Positions 31,586-39,068 of a stretch of DNA of 64,000 bases are shown one piece after another. The notes below the pieces were generated by a model. It made no database searches, was not told where the DNA came from, and worked only from the letters and a program-made list of their open reading frames with translations. The position numbers and the translations under genes are program-made. How positions within the stretch are numbered: position 1 is the first letter of the stretch; every line of letters begins with the position of its first letter. Source of the stretch: Akkermansiaceae bacterium (GTDB lineage: Bacteria; Verrucomicrobiota; Verrucomicrobiia; Verrucomicrobiales; Akkermansiaceae); assembly GCA_024233115.1 (NCBI GenBank), contig JACKQB010000007.1, forward strand, positions 186,001 to 250,000, written 5' to 3'.

Positions 31586-32839
31586 TTAAGCAAACCGCAG
31601 CGGTTCTAACCGCCTAATATCCAAACAAGGCTCTCCAGCTCCGAGTAGTTCAGAGACAAGCCGACCAGTCACCGGCCCCATACTCAGCCCCATCATCGAG
31701 TGACCGGTGGCGACGGTCAGGTTGGAGAATCCCGAAATCCTGCCCACATAAGGCAGCCCATCAGGTGAACAAGGCCGGAGGCCCGCCCATGGCTCGACCC
31801 CGGTAAAATCCTCATCTCGATACGAAGGGAAATATTTCCGGACCGAACGAATAATTCCATGCACACGGCGCGCATTGATAGAAAGATCGTTGCCACAGAT
31901 TTCCATGGTTCCGGCAAAACGCAGCTTCCCATGCATGGGAGTCACCGCCACCTTGGCTTCGGCCAGGATTGCACACAACCCAGGAAGCTCGCGGGGACGT
32001 TCAATGGTTAGGGAATACCCCTTGCCCGCCTGCATCGGGATACGCAGACCTATCGTCTTCATCAGATCGCTGGTCCATGCGCCACAGGCTAACACAATTT
32101 GTTGACCGGGTGGTGTCCTGACCCCTTCCAGCGACACCATGCCGCCCCCTTCTTTTCGCAGTCCGGTGACCACGGCATCTTCGACAAACTCAGCACCCAT
32201 CTCGATCACCCTGCGGCGCAGACCCTGGACAAATTCCGCCGGGTCCAGGTGGCAATCCTGTTTGAACCAGACACCACCCTTGACATCCATCTCCATGGCG
32301 CTGTCAAGTTCGCGCAATCTTGTCGGATCGCAAACCTCGGCTTCGAGGCCGAGCGCGTTGGCCATTGCCGCCACCTCGGCTTCCTCGTGCAGCCCTTTGT
32401 CGGTGTTACACAGCATCAGCAACCCGCGTTCTGTTAGCTCCACACCGGTTTCTCGCGCCAATTCAACAAAGAGTCGCCGGCTTTCCAAATTCAGGTCGCG
32501 CAGAAGCTCCCGACTGGCCATGACGTGTTTCTGCGTAGCGTGATTCATAAACAACCTACACCAACGTATGAGATCAACATTCGCGCGCGGGCGGATGTAA
32601 AACGGGCCTTCGGGGTTCGCCAACCACTTCAACCCCTTGGCAACGATGCCGGGTGCCGCAAGCGGGATAAAGTGGCTTGGAACGATCATACCGGCGTTTC
32701 CGAAGGAACAGCCGTCATTGGTCGGACCAGCACGGTCAATCAGCGTCACGGGTCGTCCAGCCTTGAGACAATGGTACGCCGAACACAAACCGATTATTCC
32801 GGCACCCACAATGATCACCCTGTCTGCATCGTATTGCAC
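31586..32839 (-). CDS. FAD-dependent D-amino-acid dehydrogenase, likely cis-4-hydroxy-D-proline oxidising
   Basis: A 417-residue DadA-type flavoprotein. The Rossmann motif VIIVGAGIIGLCSAYHCLKAGRPVTLID opens the protein, followed by GCSFGNAGMIVPSHF and, near the end, GLRPCSPDGLPYVGRI and ATGHSMMGLSMGPVTGRLV. In this cluster it should oxidise cis-4-hydroxy-D-proline to 1-pyrroline-4-hydroxy-2-carboxylate, passing electrons to the respiratory chain or oxygen. There is no ATG near the family start; the GTG at 32839 (giving MQYDADRVIIVGAG) is the best candidate, since the open frame further up has no family character. No clear ribosome site precedes it. Confidence 0.9.
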   Translation of the reverse strand: MQYDADRVIIVGAGIIGLCSAYHCLKAGRPVTLIDRAGPTNDGCSFGNAGMIVPSHFIPLAAPGIVAKGLKWLANPEGPFYIRPRANVDLIRWCRLFMNHATQKHVMASRELLRDLNLESRRLFVELARETGVELTERGLLMLCNTDKGLHEEAEVAAMANALGLEAEVCDPTRLRELDSAMEMDVKGGVWFKQDCHLDPAEFVQGLRRRVIEMGAEFVEDAVVTGLRKEGGGMVSLEGVRTPPGQQIVLACGAWTSDLMKTIGLRIPMQAGKGYSLTIERPRELPGLCAILAEAKVAVTPMHGKLRFAGTMEICGNDLSINARRVHGIIRSVRKYFPSYRDEDFTGVEPWAGLRPCSPDGLPYVGRISGFSNLTVATGHSMMGLSMGPVTGRLVSELLGAGEPCLDIRRLEPLRFA

Positions 32840-32927
32840 GGACTCAACATAGCACCATGGTCTAGTGAGTATTCCCAGTTTTCGCCCAGGTATCGGCACA
32901 GATTTTTTACCCCCCCTTACACGGCTA

Positions 32928-34574
32928 CTACCTGGTGGGCGGCAGGGCGAGCAGGGCATTCGACATGCAGAATGCATCCGCCACGGGCATGCGTTTTTTG
33001 CCGTGGCCCGCGCCCCAAGAATCGGTGTAGATGATTTCCTTGGTTTTGTTGTTATAACCAATGATCAGGCGCATGTGACCTCCAAAACTCTGGGGGAGAT
33101 TCCCCTCTTTAAACATACCCAACTGCAAACACCAACCAACGGGCAGCCCCTGGTCGATGTATTCCTGGATCTTCGATTGGAAACGTGAGAAACTCGATTT
33201 ACTGGTCATCACCTCACGGTAGCTTGCCGGATCGCAGCGGCGGAAGAACTGATCCATACTGACGACTCCTTTTTCATAATCGCAGGGAAACTCGGTTTTG
33301 CCCTTTTTCTTGGCGATCCTGTTATAGCTTTTAACATCGCGGGCAAACTCTTTGAGGCCCAGGTTGTAGTTGCGGATCATGCGATCATAGTCCTGGTTGC
33401 TGGCGTCATCCGTGGGCATTTTATCCGCAAGCCCCTTGGGATACTCATAGAGTACCAGCACACGGGAGTGCACGTGTCGGGTCACCTTCTTCAGGGCGGC
33501 TACCATTTCCCCCAATGTCGTTCCGCTGCTAGGTCCGGTCCCGGCAATCTGCGCCAGCTCGTGCTGGTCAATTTCGAGTCCATAATATTGATAGACACGC
33601 GCAGCCGAGGCCACAGCACAGTATCCTTTCCGGCCCTGGTCAACCATCGGCACCCCCTGGATGAAAACATCACCCGTGTCCTTGTTCTTCATGACATGGT
33701 CCGTCAGCGACGAGCGGTTGGCCATGCCCTCGGACTCCGCGTCCTTTGACTTCATCCGGATACGCAGGAAATCAGGCGTTTTGCCGTCCGAACTGAAACT
33801 CTTCTCAAGCAAAATCGCCGACTCCTCCCATTTCCACAAACGTCGTTCCACCTTGACCGCACCGGTCTTGCTTTCATCGCTGGGCGTCACACCGGTCTTT
33901 TCGTTCAGGCTGGTGAGCAAGCCGTCAAAGGTCTTGTTGAATGCCGAGACACTCATATTGCCGTTGTCGCCACGGTTGAACATGGAAATTGAAATCCGGG
34001 AGATCAAGCCATTCTCTGAGCGCACGATGACCTCGCCTGCCGTTTTACCAAAGACGGTAAACCCCTTCCCCTCGGCACGCAGGTCATTTTTAGCTGCCGA
34101 CATGTAAACAAAGCCGTTTTTCTTGTATTTGTCGACAAAGTCAGAGGTCGTCATTTTCCAGATGTCCTTGTTCAGCACCAGCTCCTCCAGCTTCAGGGGC
34201 TTGGATTGGTCCAACAGCTTCTGCAACCGTTTCCTCTTCTCCTCGGCGGATTCTTTTTTCCCCCGTTTTTTACCCGGCTTCTTACCCGGGGGTTTTTCGG
34301 GCTTTTTATCTTCGGCTTTCTCCTTGTCGCCAGAGCCTTGGGTCTCCACCCAAAGTTTGAGATAATTTCGGTCTGCATCCGACAGCTTGGCAATGGGCAC
34401 TAGGTAAATTTTCCCACCCTCATCGAGTTTCAACTCCACCTCACCGCCTTTGACACTGACGACACTGGCATCGATTTTGCGACCCTGGTTGTCGGTGAAT
34501 GTCCTTGCATCAAGGGATACTCCGGAGAGACAAAGGACTAACAATAAACCGATTCGATGACTAAAGATTTTCAT
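32928..34574 (-). CDS. Secreted SHD1-domain protein with C39-like peptidase domain
   Basis: A 548-residue exported protein. A signal peptide (LLLVLCLSGVSLDA) is followed by an SLA1 homology domain 1 (about 23-75: RTFTDNQGRKIDASVVSVKG ... VPIAKLSDADRNYLK), a very basic Lys/Pro linker (about 78-125), a middle domain without match, and a C-terminal papain-like domain: VPMVDQGRKGYCAVASAARV with the catalytic Cys, FGGHMRLIIGYN with the His, and IIYTDSWGAGH with the Asp. That order matches peptidase C39-like proteins. SHD1 domains are frequent in planctomycetes and Verrucomicrobia and may bind peptides. The likely role is proteolysis of extracellular or periplasmic proteins. Confidence 0.85.
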   Translation of the reverse strand: MKIFSHRIGLLLVLCLSGVSLDARTFTDNQGRKIDASVVSVKGGEVELKLDEGGKIYLVPIAKLSDADRNYLKLWVETQGSGDKEKAEDKKPEKPPGKKPGKKRGKKESAEEKRKRLQKLLDQSKPLKLEELVLNKDIWKMTTSDFVDKYKKNGFVYMSAAKNDLRAEGKGFTVFGKTAGEVIVRSENGLISRISISMFNRGDNGNMSVSAFNKTFDGLLTSLNEKTGVTPSDESKTGAVKVERRLWKWEESAILLEKSFSSDGKTPDFLRIRMKSKDAESEGMANRSSLTDHVMKNKDTGDVFIQGVPMVDQGRKGYCAVASAARVYQYYGLEIDQHELAQIAGTGPSSGTTLGEMVAALKKVTRHVHSRVLVLYEYPKGLADKMPTDDASNQDYDRMIRNYNLGLKEFARDVKSYNRIAKKKGKTEFPCDYEKGVVSMDQFFRRCDPASYREVMTSKSSFSRFQSKIQEYIDQGLPVGWCLQLGMFKEGNLPQSFGGHMRLIIGYNNKTKEIIYTDSWGAGHGKKRMPVADAFCMSNALLALPPTR

Positions 34575-34728
34575 GGGGACGATGGGATCATCAACAACAA
34601 AACCGCAATGGTTAAGAAGTCGATAGCACGATATGATAGATTAACGACAAGAATGGCATGATTTGTTTGCTAAAATAGGGTTCATTTTTCGTATGATGTG
34701 TGAGATTATCCCAACAACCCACAACACC

Positions 34729-35109
34729 ATGCCACGAATCAACATCACCGAACCCGGAAAAGACAGCCAAGCCTATCGTTTCGACCTCAAGCGCATGCAG
34801 GTCAAGATAGGTCGCAGCAGTGATAACGACATCGTCATTTCCCACCGTTCAGTCTCAAAATCCCACTGCCTGGTCGAGCGCCGCAAAGGGGGGTATATGA
34901 TCTTCGACAACGGATCGACCAATGGTATCAAGTACAAGGAAGAGCGCCGGAGCAATCTGGCTCTGACCAATGGCATGAAGCTCGAAATCGGTGACGTGCC
35001 TGTCGAATTCACCCTCACCGAGGAGGAATGCGACTACTTGACCGAGGAGCGGTTCAAAGAGCGCAAGAAAAAGGAAGCCGAGGAAGAATCCAGCGATGCC
35101 GGGGAGTAA
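34729..35109 (+). CDS. FHA-domain protein
   Basis: A 126-residue cytoplasmic protein made of one forkhead-associated domain, which binds phosphothreonine peptides. The recognisable core is VKIGRSSDNDIVISHRSVSK-S-H with the phosphopeptide-binding Arg29, Ser and His, and NGSTNGIKYK. A charged tail (KERKKKEAEEESSDAGE) follows. The ATG at 34729 was chosen over an upstream start at 34663 because the FHA fold begins at once. It is divergent from the SHD1-C39 gene and precedes hisD. A Ser/Thr kinase exists at the far end of the window, though no link is shown. Confidence 0.92.
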   Translation: MPRINITEPGKDSQAYRFDLKRMQVKIGRSSDNDIVISHRSVSKSHCLVERRKGGYMIFDNGSTNGIKYKEERRSNLALTNGMKLEIGDVPVEFTLTEEECDYLTEERFKERKKKEAEEESSDAGE

Positions 35110-35217
35110 TCCCCCACAAATAACCCATACCTGATAACGGATAACTATCCGCCTCCGGCAGCCCCCACTCAAACCCCGCGCTTGCAGAAAGCGCGCTGAG
35201 CATGTATGCGCCACGGC

Positions 35218-36516
35218 ATGAAAGTCCTGAGCCACAAGGATGCTGCCTACGCACGCTTCGTCAAAAAACTCGACCGCCGCGCCACCCCCGGTGCTGCCGG
35301 TAAAAAAGTCGAGGAGATCGTCGCCGCCATCATCGCCGATGTGCAGAAGCGGGGAAACACCGCGGTTTTTGAATACACCCGGAAGTTCGATGGCCTGAAA
35401 CTCACCTCCAAGTCATTGTTTGTCTCGCAAGCGGAAATCGATGAAGCCTACGCACTGGTCGATGACGGGGTGAAAAAAGCCGTCGCCATCAGCAAGCGCA
35501 ACATCCACTCGTTTGCCAAACGCAGCATGCGCAAGGACTGGAAGGCGAAAAACCCCGAAGGCGTCGAAGTCGGTGAGCGGTTCACCCCCTACGACCGCGT
35601 CGGTGTCTATGTTCCTGGTGGCAAAGCCCCCCTGGTTTCCTCAGCCCTGATGACCGCCGCCTTTGGCCAGGCCGCTGGAGTCCCTGAAATCCTCGCCGCC
35701 ACTCCCGCCGGAGCCGATGGAAAAATCAACCCGTCCCTGCTCTACGCCCTTGTCGAGAGTGGAGCCACGGAGATCATCAAGGTCGGTGGCGCCCAAGGCA
35801 TCGCGGCCATGGCGCTGGGCACCAAATCCATCGCCCCCGTGGAAAAAATATTCGGACCCGGCAACGTCTTTGTGGTCGAAGCCAAACGCCAGCTGGTCGG
35901 AGCTGTCAGCATCGACCTCCTGCCCGGACCGAGTGAGGTCCTGATCGTCGCCGACAAGTCGGCCAACCCGGCATTCATCGCCGCCGATATGCTCGCCCAG
36001 GCTGAACACGCGGGCGACAGCGTGGTCGGGTTTGCCACCGACTCGAAACAGTTGTTAGGCCAGGTGCAAAAGGAGATCGAAAAACAAGCGCCCACGCTCT
36101 CACGTGAAAAATACATCCGTGAGGTGCTGAAAAAAGGCACCTTCTGCCTGCTCACCAAGACCTTGCAGGAGGCGGTGGATATTTGTAATGCCTTTGCACC
36201 CGAGCACTTGTCGCTCGTGGTCGAGGACGAGGACGCATGGTTAGGAAAAATCCGCACCGCAGGAGCCATCTACGTAGGCGCGCTGTCTGCCGTCGCCGTC
36301 GGTGACTTCGTCGCCGGCCCCAGCCACACCCTTCCTACCGGCGGCTCGGGGAAATCCTTCTCCGGCCTGCGCGCCGACCAGTTCCAACGCCGCGCCAGCA
36401 TCGTGCGCATGGATATGAAAGCGGTCAAAAAATCCCTCCCGACGGTCGAAACCTTCGCCCGGGTCGAAGGCCTCGACGCCCACGCCAAGTCGGTGAGTAT
36501 CCGGGTGGATCGTTAG
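35218..36516 (+). CDS. hisD: Histidinol dehydrogenase
   Basis: A 432-residue enzyme catalysing the last two steps of histidine synthesis, histidinol to histidine, with zinc and NAD. Signature blocks are YVPGGKAPLVSSALMTAAFG, GGAQGIAAMALGT, KIFGPGNVFVVEAKRQLVG, SIDLLPGPSEVLIVAD, LAQAEHAGDSVV (Gln and His zinc ligands), FAPEHLSLVV (Glu-His) and GPSHTLPTGGSGKSFSGL (His). An ATG at 35206 is a possible alternative start four codons upstream. No other his gene is in the window, so the pathway is dispersed. Confidence 0.97.
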   Translation: MKVLSHKDAAYARFVKKLDRRATPGAAGKKVEEIVAAIIADVQKRGNTAVFEYTRKFDGLKLTSKSLFVSQAEIDEAYALVDDGVKKAVAISKRNIHSFAKRSMRKDWKAKNPEGVEVGERFTPYDRVGVYVPGGKAPLVSSALMTAAFGQAAGVPEILAATPAGADGKINPSLLYALVESGATEIIKVGGAQGIAAMALGTKSIAPVEKIFGPGNVFVVEAKRQLVGAVSIDLLPGPSEVLIVADKSANPAFIAADMLAQAEHAGDSVVGFATDSKQLLGQVQKEIEKQAPTLSREKYIREVLKKGTFCLLTKTLQEAVDICNAFAPEHLSLVVEDEDAWLGKIRTAGAIYVGALSAVAVGDFVAGPSHTLPTGGSGKSFSGLRADQFQRRASIVRMDMKAVKKSLPTVETFARVEGLDAHAKSVSIRVDR

Positions 36517-36656
36517 GCCCTGTCATTCACTCTTTAGCAAAGAAGGAGGGGAGCTGGATCCGGAGGGAGTGAAACACACCACCGTGCCCGGCATCGCGGC
36601 GTAGCTAGCGGGTGCGAGCACGGCTTAAGGCGCGACGGGAAAAACCTCCGTGTCTT

Positions 36657-37895
36657 TTATTCGCCCTTGATTTCCAAAAACCAGTTGAAGGTCGCCAGTT
36701 GGGCCGGCAGGATGGCACTCTCATGATTGAGTCCTGGCAAGGGGATGTATTGTACGAGGTCGGGCGACACACCCAGTTTAATAAAGTCCTTATGCATTTT
36801 CTCCGAGACCCCCTTGGCAATGAAGTTGTCATCCAGACCATGGAATAATTTGGTGGGTGTCTTCGTCTTCCAGGCCGTCACGCTGTTAGCCGCCATAAGT
36901 TTGGCGAGCGCGGCATATTTGGGACCGGTCTTGTGATTGGCAAAATAGTCGGGACTGACGAATTCCTTGATTTTTGTCGTCAACTGCGCGTTGATCTGGC
37001 CGCCGGTCCTGGTTCCGTCAAACAATCCGCCCACCCTTGATGCAAAAGGCTCCTTGAATAGATCCTTCGCCACCACTTTAAGTTCGCCCGCCTTGCTGAA
37101 ACCGCTGAATATGTAGCCCAAGTAGTAAGGCATGGGATAACTCTCCAGATTCAGAATATACTCGTTCATGTAATTGAGGTCATAGGGGCCGGCACCGCAG
37201 GAGCTTGCTTTCAGATTGAACTCCTTTGCCAGATTTTCTTCCATTTCCCGTTGCACTTGTAAGCTCGCCCAGGCACCCTGGGAGTAGCCGTTGAGGTAAA
37301 TATCACGGCTCATTGCAATCTTGCGTTTTCCAGCCAAATGATTTGTTACCAGTTCCCTGGCCGCCCTGTTCATATCGACCACCGATCTAACGGTTGACTT
37401 CCGGTGCAGGTAGGGATGGAACATGTCACTCGCCTTGCCGAACCCGAGGTAATCGGGCATGACCATGACAAAACCCGTGGAGGCCATAAATTCGACGAGC
37501 ACAAACAAGCGATTGTTAGGATCTACGGACGGTGCGCCACGGTGCAGGGTATTGGTCCCATTCTGGAAACTAAACAACGGAAACCGACCGTCTCCGACTG
37601 GCACGCAAACCAAGCCCGACGCCGCTCTCTTTTTGCCCTGGAAAGTGGTGGAATACGCGACTTGATAAACTTCTATCCCGTGCTGTGCCTTGTCCTTGGC
37701 CGCCTTTAACTGGGGAAAAATCATGGACATCTGGGTCAGGGTCATGGTGATTTCCTCCTTGGTGTAGGATTTGACCAGTTCGTAGGAGCTAAGGTATTCG
37801 TCTCTGCCGGTGTTTTGCTCGCTGCGGAGAGAGCCGCAGAAGGTGCAGGCGAACGATGCCATCAGGGCTGCGGTTTTCACGGTTTGTGCTTTCAT
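36657..37895 (-). CDS. Secreted alpha/beta hydrolase (lipase/esterase-like)
   Basis: A 412-residue exported hydrolase with a signal peptide (TAALMASFACTFCGSLR). The nucleophile elbow is GYSQGAW, preceded by VMPDYLGFGKASDMFHPYL. The Asp of the triad is in FHGLDDNFIAKGVSE, the His in PGLNHESAILPA. The architecture resembles secretory lipases (LIP family) and prolyl-oligopeptidase-related esterases. Substrate is unknown. The gene precedes (convergently with hisD) a 140-base spacer without clear terminator, and lies downstream of the LTXXQ-like gene on the same strand with 26 bases between, so the two could be co-transcribed. Confidence 0.85.
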   Translation of the reverse strand: MKAQTVKTAALMASFACTFCGSLRSEQNTGRDEYLSSYELVKSYTKEEITMTLTQMSMIFPQLKAAKDKAQHGIEVYQVAYSTTFQGKKRAASGLVCVPVGDGRFPLFSFQNGTNTLHRGAPSVDPNNRLFVLVEFMASTGFVMVMPDYLGFGKASDMFHPYLHRKSTVRSVVDMNRAARELVTNHLAGKRKIAMSRDIYLNGYSQGAWASLQVQREMEENLAKEFNLKASSCGAGPYDLNYMNEYILNLESYPMPYYLGYIFSGFSKAGELKVVAKDLFKEPFASRVGGLFDGTRTGGQINAQLTTKIKEFVSPDYFANHKTGPKYAALAKLMAANSVTAWKTKTPTKLFHGLDDNFIAKGVSEKMHKDFIKLGVSPDLVQYIPLPGLNHESAILPAQLATFNWFLEIKGE

Positions 37896-37921
37896 AACGA
37901 TAAAATTGGAAACATCCCGCC

Positions 37922-38923
37922 CTAGCGCCCTGCCTCGACCTCGACACCATCCATCCCCTGGATCATCATATTGAACATGCCGCCCTGGCTTTCGAGGCTT
38001 TTGCGGTATTGCTGTTGCTGGGTTTCATTGAGAATGGGGGCAAGACGATCCACTTTTTCATCGATCTGCTTCCGTCGGGTCTCCTTCAGTCTCTGAATGA
38101 TTGCAGCCCGGTCAGCCGGCGCGTTTTCCCCCTCGACGTGAAGGTTCATCACGCTCCCCATATCCATGTCGCCAAAATCCATCTCGATCCCCATACCGGA
38201 CATCATGGAGCGGGTCACGTAGTCGGCATCGCTTTGTGTGGCGAGACTCTTTTCGGCATCCTCCATCAGCACATTGTAGACTTTCTGTTTCTGGTCTTCG
38301 GACAGGTCGAGGGCTTGCTGGAGCTTGGCGAGGTCCTTCATGGCACGCGCTTCGACGACGTTGTTTTTCTGGCGCTCCTGCATGGCCTCGAGTCCATCCA
38401 TTTGCTCGGCGGAGAGAAGGTTTTTCATGGCGTCATTCAGTCCGTCACCGCGCAGGGCGGCGGCCATTTCCTTCATCTTCTGCGGGTCAGCCAAGGCTGC
38501 CATACCATCGCCAAATTCAATTTTCTCCATCTGTGCGGCATAAAAGGCGCGCAGGGCTTGTTCCTGTTCGGCATTCAATCCGAGTTCCTTGACCATGGCG
38601 GCGATCAGCATATCATTTTTATCGGCGATGCGCTTGCGTGCCAATTCGTTTTGCTTGCGCTGGGAATCCTCGATCCTTTTTTTCATCTCCGGGTCCATTT
38701 CCTCCCCGGCCTTTACCGTTTTTACGGTGACCCCGCTACGCCGGGCGGCCTTGGGGGTATCTGTTTCTGATAAACCCTGCGGGATGAAAGGACTGGCACT
38801 CCTTGATGCCGGCCGCGAGGCGGTTTCGGTCTCTTCCGGAGCCAATGCTTCAGGCTTTGCCAACCATCCGGCGGCAAATCCGAGCGCGATACAGACGAGT
38901 GCGAGAATGAGGGAGTTTTTCAT
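37922..38923 (-). CDS. Membrane-anchored Met-rich periplasmic protein, Spy/CpxP-like
   Basis: A 333-residue protein starting at ATG 38923 with an N-terminal anchor (LILALVCIALGFAAGWLA), a disordered Ser/Pro/Arg region, and a long helical part rich in Met, Glu, Gln and Lys. Segments such as LGLNAEQEQALRAFYAAQM, LSAEQMDGLEAMQERQ, LDLSEDQKQKVYNVLME and LAPILNETQQQQYRKSLESQ follow the L-x(n)-EQ rhythm of LTXXQ (Spy/CpxP) repeats, three or four times. Such proteins act as periplasmic chaperones or metal-stress sensors in Proteobacteria; in Verrucomicrobia the role is unknown. Confidence 0.7.
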   Translation of the reverse strand: MKNSLILALVCIALGFAAGWLAKPEALAPEETETASRPASRSASPFIPQGLSETDTPKAARRSGVTVKTVKAGEEMDPEMKKRIEDSQRKQNELARKRIADKNDMLIAAMVKELGLNAEQEQALRAFYAAQMEKIEFGDGMAALADPQKMKEMAAALRGDGLNDAMKNLLSAEQMDGLEAMQERQKNNVVEARAMKDLAKLQQALDLSEDQKQKVYNVLMEDAEKSLATQSDADYVTRSMMSGMGIEMDFGDMDMGSVMNLHVEGENAPADRAAIIQRLKETRRKQIDEKVDRLAPILNETQQQQYRKSLESQGGMFNMMIQGMDGVEVEAGR

Positions 38924-39068
38924 GGCAGGCTTTGGTAATTCAGGGTTTGTGTCAGAATTACTAGCGATCACAACCCTACGGTTTGTTTTTTAAGCAAGAA
39001 TCCAGGGGAAATTCATGTATTCTACCAATCTCCCAAGCACCGGGGAAAATTGCATTTTACGACCCACC

